A stretch of DNA of 64,000 nt from Sulfurospirillum sp. SCADC (GTDB taxonomy: Bacteria > Campylobacterota > Campylobacteria > Campylobacterales > Sulfurospirillaceae): positions 62,001 through 126,000 of the forward strand of contig NZ_JQGK01000004.1 of the NCBI RefSeq assembly GCF_000743525.1, written 5' to 3'. The notes below the pieces were generated by a model, which did not search any database, had not been told where the DNA came from, and worked only from the letters and a program-made list of their open reading frames with translations. The translations under genes were made by a program, and so were the position numbers. Numbering within the stretch: the first letter of the stretch is position 1; every line of letters begins with the position of its first letter. Below are positions 18,718-28,934 of the stretch, piece by piece.

Positions 18718-20199
18718 ATGAGTATCGGCATCCTTTCAATCATCATTTTTCTACCCATGGTCGTGGCACTCGTCCTCATGGTAGCCCCTCTTTCTTCGCG
18801 CATCACGCGCAATGCCGCGTTTGGCGTCTCACTCACCATTTTCGCGTTAGCACTTTACATCTACACCCATTTTGAGCTCACAGGGACGATTCAATTTAAA
18901 GAGTTTTACCCTTGGATTAAGAGTTATGGCATCTCGTACAGCCTTGGCATTGATGGTTTTTCGCTGATTATTTTGATGCTGATCGCCACGCTGATCCCCA
19001 GCGCATATCTACTTTTATGGAACAATGCGCGCTCTAAAAGCTACTGGATTAGCATGCTTTTTATCCAATCAGGCATCAGTGGTACGCTCTTTTCGCTTGA
19101 TCTCTTTTTGTTCTATTTCTTTTGGGAAGCGATGTTGTTGCCAGTCTTTATGATCATCGGTCTGTTTGGCTCGGGAAATCGCGTCTTTTCAACGCTGAAA
19201 ATCACGATTTACACCATTATGGGCTCGCTCTTTATGTTCGTGAGCATTCTCTATTTGGGCGTGGCGCACTACTATGAGTTTGGGGTTTGGAGTTTTGCAC
19301 TTTCCGATTTGGTCAACATCAGCACGATTGCGCGTGAGCAAAAAATCTTTCTCTTTTTTGGGTTTATGCTCGCTTTTGCGATCAAGATTCCTCTGTTTCC
19401 TTTTCACTCATGGTTGCTTCAAACGTACTCTAACTCGCCTACAGGTGGCGTTTTCTTGCTCTCATCCATCATGGCAAAACTCGGTGTGTACGCCTTGGTT
19501 CGTTTTATGATGCCTCTTTTCCCAGACCTCTTTGTCGAGTTCTCGATCTATTTTGTCGCACTTGGCATTTTTGGGTTGGTCTATTTTGGCATCGCTGCGA
19601 TTTGTCAGATGAACATCAAAAAAATGTTTGCCTATTCGTCCGCTTCGCATCTAGGATTTATCACCGCCGGCGTTTTTGCGCTCAATGTGCAAGGCATGAT
19701 GGGAAGTGCGTTTTTGATCGTCGCGCACGCTATTGCGACAGGGGGACTTTTCTTATTGGTCGGTGTGATGGAGCGACACTTAGGCATTCGCTCACTTGCA
19801 GGACTTGGAGGCATTGCGATCAAAGCGCCGTGGTTTACGCTCTTTTTTGCCATCATGCTTTTTTGTACCGTGGGCATTCCAGGAACAAATGGGTTTGTGG
19901 CGGAGCTTTTGATCGTTTTGGGCATTTTTCATTACAATCCTTACCTTGGTGTGCTCTCCGCCCTCACCGTTTTAGTCGCGGCAAGTTACATGTTTTGGGT
20001 TTTTCAAAAAGCGGTTTTGGTTAAAAGTGACAACGATGTCTCGAACATGAAAGACTTAACATTTTATGAGATTTTAGGTTTGCTTCCTTTAGCCACACTC
20101 ATCATCGCTATGGGTGTTTACCCCGACCTTTTCTTGTATAAAATCGAGCCAACCTTGCAGCACTATCTCATCGATATTTTACATGTAGGAGTGAAGTGA
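18718..20199 (+). CDS. nuoM: NADH-quinone oxidoreductase subunit M
   Basis: 493 residues, antiporter-like pump with YFFWEAMLLPVFMIIG (conserved Glu) and FPFHSWLLQTYSNSPTGGVF. No complete palindrome inside; a one-sided variant (TTTACATGTAGG) sits at its 3' end near 20178. Confidence 0.95.
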   Translation: MSIGILSIIIFLPMVVALVLMVAPLSSRITRNAAFGVSLTIFALALYIYTHFELTGTIQFKEFYPWIKSYGISYSLGIDGFSLIILMLIATLIPSAYLLLWNNARSKSYWISMLFIQSGISGTLFSLDLFLFYFFWEAMLLPVFMIIGLFGSGNRVFSTLKITIYTIMGSLFMFVSILYLGVAHYYEFGVWSFALSDLVNISTIAREQKIFLFFGFMLAFAIKIPLFPFHSWLLQTYSNSPTGGVFLLSSIMAKLGVYALVRFMMPLFPDLFVEFSIYFVALGIFGLVYFGIAAICQMNIKKMFAYSSASHLGFITAGVFALNVQGMMGSAFLIVAHAIATGGLFLLVGVMERHLGIRSLAGLGGIAIKAPWFTLFFAIMLFCTVGIPGTNGFVAELLIVLGIFHYNPYLGVLSALTVLVAASYMFWVFQKAVLVKSDNDVSNMKDLTFYEILGLLPLATLIIAMGVYPDLFLYKIEPTLQHYLIDILHVGVK

Positions 20200-21704
20200 T
20201 GCTTTGGACACACCTCAGTTATCTTTTACCGCTCATCATTGTTGTGAGTGGAGCGGTTCTTTTGATGCTTCTCTCCCCCGTTGAGCGTTTTTCAATGGAG
20301 CGTTTTTCACTCTTTACCTTTGTCATTTTGCTTTTGGCTTTGGGGGCAGATCTCTATTATTTTGGCATACTGTTTACCGCCTTTCCGATGGAAGAACTCT
20401 TTTCCAAGATGCTCATTGTGGATAGTTACTCGGTCTATTTTGACGCACTCATTCTCTGTGGTGCGTTGGTAACGTCTCTCATTGGGACACACTATTTTCA
20501 AATCAAACGCCATTTTAAAAAAGAGTTTTTCTCGCTCTTTTTGTTTTCTGTTTTTGGCATGATGCTTTTGGTGCACGCGAATGAGCTTTTAACGGCATTT
20601 ATCGCCCTTGAGATCGCATCGCTTTCTTTGTATGTGATGATCGGCTTTCAAAAAATCCACGACAAACGCGTCGAAGCCAGCTACCAATATTTAGTGCTTG
20701 GCTCCATCTCAGGCGCATTTTTTCTCTTGGGTTCTGCGCTGATTTACGCAGGACTTGGCACAACTATTTTAGGTGACCTTGGAAAAGCACTCGATGGATT
20801 AATGGGCAAAGATGTTTCGCTGATTATCATCGGTGCAACGTTTATTTTGGTCACATTTTTGTTTAAAATCTCTGCGTTTCCGTTTCAAAACTGGACGATT
20901 GACGTCTATGACGGCTCACCTCTGCCTGTAACAGCGTTTATGGCAGCAACGTTCAAAGTGGCGATTTTTGGCTTTGTTCTTCGTTTGATGCTGATCGATC
21001 TCGACCCGATTCGCGACATTTGGGACACGCTTTTTGTCGTCGTTATTTTAGCAACACTGCTTTATGGAACATTTTTGGCGATCATCCAAGAGAGTTTGAA
21101 GCGTATGCTTGCAGCCTCGAGCATCGTTCACACAGGCTATCTGCTCATCGCGTTTGTCTCTATCGGTTACGCAGGGGAGAGCGCTTCATCGTCCATCATT
21201 TTCTATCTTATCGCGTATTTTCTCTCCGCGATGGGTGCGTTTGGACTGATCTCCTACATCGCCGCCGATGAGCATGTGCGCGTTACGTATGAGGACTTTC
21301 GTGGCTTTGCACATGTGCATCCCTATATGGCAGCGATGCTCAGTGTTTTTATGCTCTCCCTTGCTGGCATCCCCAGTACCATCGGATTTGTCGGTAAATT
21401 CTACATCTTCACAGGCGCCATCGAAGCAGGCTACACCTTTCTCGCCGTATGCGGCATCATCGCCACATTTATCTCCATCTATTACTACTTCAAACTCATC
21501 GCACTGATGTACTTTTACCCAGCGTGTGAGAAAGAAGGAGCCATGATCCCCACACTGAGCGGCATTACGCCCATTACGATTGGTGTGATTGCAGTTGCTG
21601 TTATTTGGGGAGGTATTGGCAATACTTTCATCGCTTATTTCCCAGGGGTGGATTTCTTGATCGATACGGCGAGACTTTCGTATATGTCGTTGTTTATCAA
21701 ATAG
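20196..21704 (+). CDS. nuoN: NADH-quinone oxidoreductase subunit N
   Basis: 502 residues, antiporter-like pump with LLTAFIALEIASLSLYVMIGF and FKISAFPFQNWTIDVYDGSP. Last gene of the plus-strand nuo operon. Its TAG stop (21702-21704) is inside the stem of the hairpin at 21699-21726. Confidence 0.95.
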   Translation: MMLWTHLSYLLPLIIVVSGAVLLMLLSPVERFSMERFSLFTFVILLLALGADLYYFGILFTAFPMEELFSKMLIVDSYSVYFDALILCGALVTSLIGTHYFQIKRHFKKEFFSLFLFSVFGMMLLVHANELLTAFIALEIASLSLYVMIGFQKIHDKRVEASYQYLVLGSISGAFFLLGSALIYAGLGTTILGDLGKALDGLMGKDVSLIIIGATFILVTFLFKISAFPFQNWTIDVYDGSPLPVTAFMAATFKVAIFGFVLRLMLIDLDPIRDIWDTLFVVVILATLLYGTFLAIIQESLKRMLAASSIVHTGYLLIAFVSIGYAGESASSSIIFYLIAYFLSAMGAFGLISYIAADEHVRVTYEDFRGFAHVHPYMAAMLSVFMLSLAGIPSTIGFVGKFYIFTGAIEAGYTFLAVCGIIATFISIYYYFKLIALMYFYPACEKEGAMIPTLSGITPITIGVIAVAVIWGGIGNTFIAYFPGVDFLIDTARLSYMSLFIK

Positions 21705-21726
21705 TTTTTACATGTAAAGGCTATTT
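21699..21726 (+). terminator. Palindrome-centred terminator after nuoN
   Basis: AAATAG (21699-21704, including the nuoN stop) pairs with CTATTT (21721-21726), two T-G pairs follow, and the centre is TTTACATGTAAA (21707-21718). TTTTTG follows, so it looks like an intrinsic terminator. Confidence 0.65.
21707..21726 (+). repeat. Left arm of a perfect 20-bp inverted repeat flanking the restriction-modification gene
   Basis: These 20 bases (the 12-bp palindrome plus GGCTATTT) are the exact reverse complement of 25018-25037. The two arms enclose the 3.1-kb type IIG gene. Twelve of the 20 bases are self-palindromic, so the informative extra identity is eight bases. Confidence 0.7.
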
Positions 21727-21866
21727 TTGCCAAAAATTTTAATAAAATATGAATCTTTAATTTATGGAATGATTTTGGCTCTTGTCTAATATTATTTCAT
21801 TTTGAAATATTTATAGGAAAATTTAGTAATTACTAGGTATTCTTTCAAAAATCAGTAAGGTTATAC

Positions 21867-24800
21867 ATGAGTGAAGAGTTAATCCAAAGAGGGCTAGATA
21901 AAAAAAACCCAACTTCAAAAATTGGTAAATGGAATTATTATTGCATTGGTGCAACAACGCTCAAAGCCCTTAGAACCGCTGATATTATTCGTAATGTTGA
22001 TTATGGTTCATTAGAATTAAAAAAAGTAGATGGAATTATTATTAACAACAAAGATGTAATTGCAATTGTCGAATTTAAACAACCTAAAGAGTTTAAAACA
22101 AGTAAACAAAAAGATAAAGCAATTACTCAAGAAATAGAAGTTGCAAAGATTTTAGGTTCAAAAATTATCATTGCAACAGATACAATTGATACGGTTTGGG
22201 TTAATGCTTTAACAGGTCAAAAAATTTGTAATGAAAATGGCAACCCAATAACAACAGCGTTTAGTCCTTCAGATGAAAATATAGCCTCTCTTATAGAAAA
22301 AATAAACTATTCAATCAACGAAAAAAACAATAATATACTCCCAAAACAGCTAGTAAATCCAACAGATCTAGCAACTTCTATATGGCAAGATGTTTGGAGT
22401 GTAAGTGGTGCAACTCCTGAAAATTGTCTCTATACTTTCGTGGAACTATTTATTTTTAAATATTTAAGTGATTTAGGTATTTTACGAGACATTGATAGTT
22501 TTGATTTTGTATATAGCTTGCAAGGAAAAAGAACAGATGATGAAATACTTCAATATTATGCAGATAATATTAGAAAAAAAATAAAAGAACTTTTTCCATA
22601 CAATACACTTGATAACACTACTATTATCAATGGCACTATTTTTGTAAGTAAAGACCAAAAATCTGTGTCAGGATATAGTACCGTTTTCTTAAAAGTTCTC
22701 AAAAAATTTGCTGACTATGGAAGGTTAGAGCATATTGACTACGACTTTAAAAGTCAACTTTTTGAAAGTTTTTTAAAAGAGAGTATTAGCAAAAAAAATT
22801 GGGGTCAATTTTTTACCCCTATGAAAGTCATCCGTGCTATTAACGAAATGGTCAAAGATGAAGTTAAAGAGGGTGCAGTTATTTGTGACCCAGCATGTGG
22901 TGTGGGCAAGTTTTTATTAGAACCAGTCAAAAGTAGATTATCTCAATTTTACAAAGTCGAAGGGGAGAAAGTTATCCCCAAAATCACTATAAGAGGATTT
23001 GATAAAGGATTTGATAAAGACGAACAGAAAACAATTATATTAGCTAAAGCAAATATGCTTATTTATTTTAGTGAAATCATTAAAGATTATCCCAATCATA
23101 CGGTTGAATTTGGAAAGATTTTCAATGAAACGTTTACCCTTAAAACAAATTCAATATTAGGTACTTTAAGAGATCCTATAGAAAATGAGTATGATTTAAT
23201 TCTTACTAATCCACCATATGTCACAAGTGGAAGTAGCAATCTAAAAGATGAAATCACTAAAGATCTTGAATTAAAAAAATACTATAAAATCAATGCCATA
23301 GGTGTTGAGGGTCTTTTTATGGAGTGGATTATTAGGGCTTTAAAACCAAATGGAAAAGCCTTTATTGTTGTGCCAGATGGTATTTTTAATCGTCAAAATG
23401 ACAAAAATCTAAGAGAATTCATTAAGCAAGAGTGCTTTATTGATGGGATTATTTCATTACCGCTCAATACATTTTTTACGACCAATAAGAAAACATATAT
23501 CTTATGTTTGACCAAAAAAAATAAAAAATCAGATATTCAATGTGACCCCGTATTTACCTATCTTGTGAGTGAAATAGGAGAAAGTAGAGATATTTATAGA
23601 TTTAATATAGAACAAAACGATCTTGGTGAAGCAACAAAACTCTATAATTTCTTTAAAGGCAATAAGTCTAATTTTGCAGAATTTAACAAAGATCCACGAT
23701 GTAAGATATTTTCAATAGATAAATTTATACCTGATACTCATTGGTCAGTGGATAGATGGTGGAGTAAAGAAGAAAAGATAGCGTTAGGTATTGAAGAAGA
23801 AGATAAAGCAGTAAGCATGCTTGATTTTGCTTCGATTGTACAAGATATGTCCGAAACTTTAGGTGGATTTAGTGCAATAATTAAAGAAACAAGCCAAAAA
23901 AAAAACAAGATAATCCAATCTCAGACAATTAGTTTATCAGATGATAAATATTTTGATCTGTTCATTGGAAAAAGAGTAACAAAAACCCAATTAAGAGAAA
24001 TAGTGGGAGATATTCCTATATACAGCGCAAATGTCTTTGCTCCAATAGGATTCCATCATACTTCAAATATAAACAATTTTGATACTGACACAGTTTTGTG
24101 GGGCATTGATGGTAACTTTGAATTCAATACCATTAAGAAGAACCAGTCATTTGTTACAACTGACCATTGTGGTGCAATAAAAATATTAAATGAATGTATA
24201 TTGTCTGAATTTCTTATGATAAAACTTGAAGAATGTAAACATATTTATGGATTTGATAGAGGGCTTAGGTCATCATTAAAAAATATGAAAAATATAAAAT
24301 TACACATTCCTATTTTGGCTAATGGCGATTTTGATGTTGAAACCCAGAAAAATATTGTAGAAAAATATAATATCATTAATGATCTAAAAATAAAAGTAGC
24401 TGAATATAAACAAATTATCAGAGCTTTGAAAGTAAAAATTGATGATGAATCAGAGAATTTTAGTGAAGTTAGAATAGGTGATATTTTTGAAATAAAAAAA
24501 GGCTTATCAAAATACACAAAAACCTATGGTAAGGAGCATATAGGTATTTATCCAGTCTATTCAGCTTCAAATATTGCACCGTTGACATATATTAATAGCT
24601 ATGATTATGATGGGGAATATCTCACTTGGGCAACAAATGGTTTTGCTGGATATATAAAAGTTTTAGATGGTAAGTTTTCAGCAAATGGCGATAGAGGAGT
24701 ACTGATTCCAAAAGTATTAAAAATTGACTTAAACTATATCAAATTTACATTGGAACCGAAACTTAGAATTCTTGCAAAAGGGCGCAAAGGCGACAAAGGT

Positions 24801-24992
24801 GAAGATGAATTTACAAAAGTTTATCCATCAATGGTAGAGCAATGTATGATCAAAATACCAACTTTATTAAATGGTGATTTTGACATTGAAACACAAAAGA
24901 TGCTAGCTCATAAATATATGACTATCGAGCAACTTAAAGTTTCCATGGAAGAAGAACTTACAAAAATTGAAAAATTAATGGTTACATTCTAA
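21867..24992 (+). CDS. Single-chain type IIG restriction-modification protein (nuclease-methyltransferase-specificity fusion)
   Basis: 1041 residues. About 1-150 holds a nuclease-like motif (VDG at 64-66, then AIVEFKQ) as in type I/IIG enzymes. About 330-560 is an N6-adenine methyltransferase with DPACGVGKFL and NPPY. About 690-1040 contains two target-recognition halves, each ending in a matching helical spacer: LANGDFDVETQKNIVEKY and LLNGDFDIETQKMLAHKY. So recognition should be bipartite, as in AloI/CjeI-like enzymes. The gene is visibly AT-richer than its neighbours and contains no TTACATGTAA, pointing to horizontal transfer. A run of ten A at 23896-23905 lies between methyltransferase and specificity parts. 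Recognition sequence cannot be told. Confidence 0.9.
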   Translation: MSEELIQRGLDKKNPTSKIGKWNYYCIGATTLKALRTADIIRNVDYGSLELKKVDGIIINNKDVIAIVEFKQPKEFKTSKQKDKAITQEIEVAKILGSKIIIATDTIDTVWVNALTGQKICNENGNPITTAFSPSDENIASLIEKINYSINEKNNNILPKQLVNPTDLATSIWQDVWSVSGATPENCLYTFVELFIFKYLSDLGILRDIDSFDFVYSLQGKRTDDEILQYYADNIRKKIKELFPYNTLDNTTIINGTIFVSKDQKSVSGYSTVFLKVLKKFADYGRLEHIDYDFKSQLFESFLKESISKKNWGQFFTPMKVIRAINEMVKDEVKEGAVICDPACGVGKFLLEPVKSRLSQFYKVEGEKVIPKITIRGFDKGFDKDEQKTIILAKANMLIYFSEIIKDYPNHTVEFGKIFNETFTLKTNSILGTLRDPIENEYDLILTNPPYVTSGSSNLKDEITKDLELKKYYKINAIGVEGLFMEWIIRALKPNGKAFIVVPDGIFNRQNDKNLREFIKQECFIDGIISLPLNTFFTTNKKTYILCLTKKNKKSDIQCDPVFTYLVSEIGESRDIYRFNIEQNDLGEATKLYNFFKGNKSNFAEFNKDPRCKIFSIDKFIPDTHWSVDRWWSKEEKIALGIEEEDKAVSMLDFASIVQDMSETLGGFSAIIKETSQKKNKIIQSQTISLSDDKYFDLFIGKRVTKTQLREIVGDIPIYSANVFAPIGFHHTSNINNFDTDTVLWGIDGNFEFNTIKKNQSFVTTDHCGAIKILNECILSEFLMIKLEECKHIYGFDRGLRSSLKNMKNIKLHIPILANGDFDVETQKNIVEKYNIINDLKIKVAEYKQIIRALKVKIDDESENFSEVRIGDIFEIKKGLSKYTKTYGKEHIGIYPVYSASNIAPLTYINSYDYDGEYLTWATNGFAGYIKVLDGKFSANGDRGVLIPKVLKIDLNYIKFTLEPKLRILAKGRKGDKGEDEFTKVYPSMVEQCMIKIPTLLNGDFDIETQKMLAHKYMTIEQLKVSMEEELTKIEKLMVTF

Positions 24993-25017
24993 ATAAATTG
25001 AAAATGCAAGTAGTTCC

Positions 25018-25037
25018 AAATAGCCTTTACATGTAAA
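25018..25037 (-). repeat. Right arm of the 20-bp inverted repeat
   Basis: Exact reverse complement of 21707-21726, lying between the restriction-modification stop (24992) and the nuoF stop (25039). Confidence 0.7.
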
Positions 25038-25043
25038 GCTATT
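25019..25043 (-). terminator. Palindrome-centred stem-loop after nuoF
   Basis: AATAGC (25019-25024) pairs with GCTATT (25038-25043) around TTTACATGTAAA with a single bulged base. The nuoF TAG (25039-25041) is inside the stem, as for nuoN. It probably ends nuoF transcripts and may also stop read-through from the restriction-modification gene. Confidence 0.6.
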
Positions 25044-26283
25044 GAATCAATGTCTCAAACTCTTCGCGAAACTTTTGAATGTAACTCTGCGCGATGAACG
25101 CAACAGAAGGTGCGAAAACACAGATGGTTTTGCCATTGAGCATATCGCAGGCATCAAGGATGATTTTAAAATCTTCCTGTGTGCCTTTACCGGCTAAGAT
25201 TTTGGTTAAAATGTGATCGACCCAGCCGGTGCCTTCGCGACACGGTGTGCATTGACCGCAGGATTCGTGGTGGTAGAATTCAAAGAGGTTTTTCATCACT
25301 TCGGGAATACTCACCTCTTCATCCATCACAATCATACCGCCGGTTCCCAAAGAGGAACCATGTGCTTTGAGACTTTCGTAATCCAGCGTTATATCTTCGA
25401 TCTCATCAGCTCTGAGTATCTGCACCGATGAGCCTCCGGGAATGATGGCTTTGAGTTTTTTACCATTTTTAATGCCACCGCATAGCGTGTAGATCACCTC
25501 TTTCATGCTCGTTCCATACGGCAGCTCATAGACACCGGGTCGTTCTACCTGACCGCTGATGCCAAAAAGCATCGTGCCAGGTGATTCTGCTGAGCCATAA
25601 GCGCGGTACGCTTCGTAGCCTTCGTTGATGATGTACGGCACACTGGCGATGGTTTCGACATTGTTAACGACCGTTGGATTACCAAAAAACCACTCAGGTT
25701 CTTTTCCTTTGGGTTTGAGTCTTGGATGTCCGCGTTTGCCTTCCAATGATTCTAAAAGGGCGGTTTTTTCACCACAAATGTACGCCCCAGCTCCTTTATG
25801 AACCGTTACATGTAAAGCGTAATCGTGCCCTAAAATGTTCTCGCCCAAAATGCCAGCAGCATAGGCTTCATCGATGGCATTTTGTAAGCGGTTGATCCAA
25901 AAAACATACTCGCCACGAACGTAAATATAGGCATGATGCGCACCGATGGCGTAAGAAGAATCGATGATGCCTTCAATGAGCAGATGCGGATCAAACTCTA
26001 AAATCTGACGGTCTTTAAAGGTTCCCGGTTCGCCCTCATCGGCGTTAATGACCAAGTAAATAGGTTTGTCACTGTTCTTGGGAATGAGCCGCCACTTCTC
26101 GCCCGTTGCCGCACCTCCGCCACCTTTGCCACGCAGTCCGCTTTTTTCAACTTCCGCGGTAACCGCATCAGGGCTCATCGTAAAAAGTTTCTCTAAAGAG
26201 GCATAACGACCATAGTTTCGCGCGACTTCGAGGGTATGCGCATTGGGAATCTCAAAATTTTTACTGACCAGTTTCACCATCAT
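25039..26283 (-). CDS. nuoF: NADH-quinone oxidoreductase subunit F
   Basis: 414 residues. NADH/FMN site: GLRGKGGGGAATGEKW near 50 and NADEGEPGTFKDR near 80; N3 [4Fe-4S] ligands in SCGQCTPCREG near 342 and a later Cys in KTICVF. It oxidises NADH. Many Campylobacter-type complexes lack NuoE/NuoF and use other donors, so this true NADH input module matters for metabolism. Last gene of the minus operon nuoA-B-CD-E-F. Palindrome core at 25806 is read as LHV. Confidence 0.95.
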   Translation of the reverse strand: MMVKLVSKNFEIPNAHTLEVARNYGRYASLEKLFTMSPDAVTAEVEKSGLRGKGGGGAATGEKWRLIPKNSDKPIYLVINADEGEPGTFKDRQILEFDPHLLIEGIIDSSYAIGAHHAYIYVRGEYVFWINRLQNAIDEAYAAGILGENILGHDYALHVTVHKGAGAYICGEKTALLESLEGKRGHPRLKPKGKEPEWFFGNPTVVNNVETIASVPYIINEGYEAYRAYGSAESPGTMLFGISGQVERPGVYELPYGTSMKEVIYTLCGGIKNGKKLKAIIPGGSSVQILRADEIEDITLDYESLKAHGSSLGTGGMIVMDEEVSIPEVMKNLFEFYHHESCGQCTPCREGTGWVDHILTKILAGKGTQEDFKIILDACDMLNGKTICVFAPSVAFIAQSYIQKFREEFETLIQ

Positions 26284-26759
26284 TTTGAAAGTTCCTCCAA
26301 AAGCGCATCGAGTTTTTCAAGTGTGAGATTTTCGATGTAATCATCGTTGAGTCGCATACAAGGACTTGTCCCACATGAGCCTAAACACTCGACCAACGAG
26401 AGGGTGAATTTGCCATTTTTCGTGGTTTCTCCTGCTTTGATGCCAAGGCGATTTTGCAGATGCTCTTGCAAGGTTTTAGCCCCAGCTAGCATACAGGAGA
26501 GTGTTTTGCACAGCTGAATATGATGTGTTCCAATGGGCTGAAGCAAAAACATCGAGTAAAACGAAGCGACTGAGTAGACATCCATCGCCGAACATCCCAA
26601 TTTTTTCGCCACAAATTGCATTGCATCAAGGCTAATCCACCCCTCTTGGTACTGAACCATCCATAACGAAGGGAGCATCAAGGAGCTTTTATCGGGGTAG
26701 CGCTCTAACAGGGCACTAAATTTTTCCTCATTGTCTTGATTGAATAAAAAGGTGCTCAT
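26280..26759 (-). CDS. nuoE: NADH-quinone oxidoreductase subunit E
   Basis: 159 residues, thioredoxin-like [2Fe-2S] protein with ligands in LCKTLSC near 83-88 and [12 protein letters not shown] near 124-135. Works with NuoF in the NADH module. Overlaps nuoF and nuoCD by 4 bp each. Confidence 0.94.
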   Translation of the reverse strand: MSTFLFNQDNEEKFSALLERYPDKSSLMLPSLWMVQYQEGWISLDAMQFVAKKLGCSAMDVYSVASFYSMFLLQPIGTHHIQLCKTLSCMLAGAKTLQEHLQNRLGIKAGETTKNGKFTLSLVECLGSCGTSPCMRLNDDYIENLTLEKLDALLEELSK

Positions 26760-28423
26760 CGATCCAACTCCCCTGCTATGATATTAAGACTCCCCAAGGT
26801 TAGAACCGCGTCGGCGATCATGCTGCCTTCAATGATGCGTGGGTATGCCGCCATCGCGTAAAAACACGGAGGTCTGACTTTGACTTTGTAGGGTGTGCCA
26901 CTGCCATCGCTGACGATGAAAAAGCCGAGCTCCCCATTGCCGCCCTCAATCGCTCGGTAGTACTCAGAAGCAGGCACTTTCACCCCCTCGTAGATGAGTT
27001 TAAACTGATTCATTAAGCCTTCGATGTTGCTATACACCTCTTTTTTAGGCGGCAAAGAGATCGCATGATCTTGCACGCAAATCGCACCTTCGGGTAAGCG
27101 TTGCATCGCTTGATGGATGATGCGTGTACTCTGCTTGATCTCTTCAAAACGCACCATCATACGATCGTACACATCGCCCACACTGCCTAAAGCGATGTCA
27201 AAATCAAAGGTTTCGTAGTGGTAATAAGGTGCCGTGACACGAAGATCGTAAGGTACGCCACAGGCTCTAAGATTGGGCCCGCTCAGTCCTCGGTTGATCG
27301 CGTCTTCTTTGGAAATAATGCCTACATTTTGGGTACGGTCATGAAAAATACGGTTGTGTTCGATCAGTTTGAGCGTATCGCTGACCCCTTGTTGGATCTC
27401 TTTAAGACACACCTTGAGATCATGTTCAAAGCCATCGTACAGATCGTAACTCATCCCACCAATGCGCATGTACGAGTTGGTCAGGCGTGCTCCGGTAAGT
27501 TTAGAGAGAAGGTCATACACTTTCTCGCGTGGGTTGTAAAGGTACCAGTAATTGGTCAGGGCTCCCATATCCACCAAAATCGCCGCCAAACAGACAAGGT
27601 GGTCGATGATGCGTGAAAGCTCACCGATGATAACACGAATAAACTTCGCGCGCTCAGGCAGATCAACACCTAAAATGCCCTCAACGGCGTGGGCGTAAGC
27701 GATGTTGTTTAAAATCGCCGAGCAGTAATTCAGCCGATCAGTATAGGGAATAATCTGATTGTACGTATGGTTTTCGCACGACTTCTCAAAGCCACGGTGC
27801 AAGTAGCCGATCTCACTGACCGCGGAGGTGATATTTTCGCCATCAAGTGCCACAAAGGTGCGAATCGTCCCGTGGCTTGCAGGGTGTGCTGGGCCAAGGT
27901 TTAAAAACATCAGATCTTCGTGTGAAGTGTAGCCTTTGGATTTAAGGCGCGGTGTCATCTCATCCATCAGCGTGTCACTTTGGTGGCATAGTTGCCCCTG
28001 CGTAATCGGATAGTCTTTGCGCAATGGATGTCCCACAAACTCTTTGTGATTTAAAATGCGTTTGAGGTTGGGGTGATTTTTAAAGTGAATGCCGTACTGA
28101 TCCCAAATCTCTCGCTCCGCCCAATTCGCACTTTTAAACAGTGGTGTCACGCTTTGCGTTGCAAGGGAGCTGTCGATGTAAGTTTTGATCGTGATAAGGT
28201 TTTGAAAATTCTGATCGCGCAAAAGATAGACAACGGCAAAGCGCTCGGGTTGCGTTTTTACATGTAAATAATCAATCGCGGTGATGTCGACCAAAAAGGT
28301 GTAATTATCCTCTTCCAAGAGTGTCTGAAAGGCTTTGAAAATAAGTGCTTTATCTAAAACAAACGCGCCATACGCATCCACGCTGTAAGAGGTTTTGAAC
28401 TGTTCTTTAAAGGATTTAGACAT
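26756..28423 (-). CDS. nuoCD: Fused NADH-quinone oxidoreductase subunit C/D
   Basis: 555 residues from ATG 28423, picked because AAGGGGTGCTCG precedes it; an upstream ATG at 28453 would overlap nuoB more. About 1-150 is NuoC (ending in DYPITQG); about 170-555 is NuoD with [25 protein letters not shown] and the quinone-site region. Fusion is known from enterobacteria and others. The palindrome at 28257 is read as YLHVK in the NuoC part. Confidence 0.94.
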   Translation of the reverse strand: MSKSFKEQFKTSYSVDAYGAFVLDKALIFKAFQTLLEEDNYTFLVDITAIDYLHVKTQPERFAVVYLLRDQNFQNLITIKTYIDSSLATQSVTPLFKSANWAEREIWDQYGIHFKNHPNLKRILNHKEFVGHPLRKDYPITQGQLCHQSDTLMDEMTPRLKSKGYTSHEDLMFLNLGPAHPASHGTIRTFVALDGENITSAVSEIGYLHRGFEKSCENHTYNQIIPYTDRLNYCSAILNNIAYAHAVEGILGVDLPERAKFIRVIIGELSRIIDHLVCLAAILVDMGALTNYWYLYNPREKVYDLLSKLTGARLTNSYMRIGGMSYDLYDGFEHDLKVCLKEIQQGVSDTLKLIEHNRIFHDRTQNVGIISKEDAINRGLSGPNLRACGVPYDLRVTAPYYHYETFDFDIALGSVGDVYDRMMVRFEEIKQSTRIIHQAMQRLPEGAICVQDHAISLPPKKEVYSNIEGLMNQFKLIYEGVKVPASEYYRAIEGGNGELGFFIVSDGSGTPYKVKVRPPCFYAMAAYPRIIEGSMIADAVLTLGSLNIIAGELDR

Positions 28424-28934
28424 CGAGCACCCCTTTAAAAATACGTTTAGCACGATCCTCTAAAAGGCTTTGTGAGGCTTGAATCTTTTGAACCTCCAAA
28501 AGAGCGTCCAAAAAGGCTTCAGGACGCGGAGGGCAACCTGCGACATACACATCCACAGGGATGATGCTGTCGATGCCTTGAAGCGTGGTGTAGTTGTCGT
28601 AAAAACCACCGCTACACGCACACGCTCCTGCGCTAATGACCCATTTGGGTTCGCTCATTTGATCGTAAATCTTTTTTAAAATCGGCGCTTGCTTGTAACT
28701 CACGGTTCCTGCGATGATGAGCAGATCGGCTTGGCGAGGGGAGAAGCGCACGACTTCGGCACCAAAACGGGAGATGTCGTATTTGCTACTGGCCACGCTC
28801 ATAAATTCGATTGCACAACAGGCGGTTCCAAAAACATACGGCCACATGGAGGATTCTCTTGCCCATGAAATGGCGCTGTCCAGTTTGGTGGTAATGAGGC
28901 TTTCGCCAAAAATTGCTTCTGCGCCTACTGCCAT
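28416..28934 (-). CDS. nuoB: NADH-quinone oxidoreductase subunit B
   Basis: 172 residues with the N2 [4Fe-4S] ligands: the CC pair in [17 protein letters not shown] and [12 protein letters not shown]2 delivers electrons to quinone. Overlaps nuoA by 10 bp. Confidence 0.95.
   Translation of the reverse strand: MAVGAEAIFGESLITTKLDSAISWARESSMWPYVFGTACCAIEFMSVASSKYDISRFGAEVVRFSPRQADLLIIAGTVSYKQAPILKKIYDQMSEPKWVISAGACACSGGFYDNYTTLQGIDSIIPVDVYVAGCPPRPEAFLDALLEVQKIQASQSLLEDRAKRIFKGVLDV

Noticed and set aside
21867-24992. Full transposon or integrative element around the restriction-modification gene
   Set aside because: No transposase, integrase or target-site duplication is visible; the flanking 20-bp inverted repeats are also explained as operon terminators.
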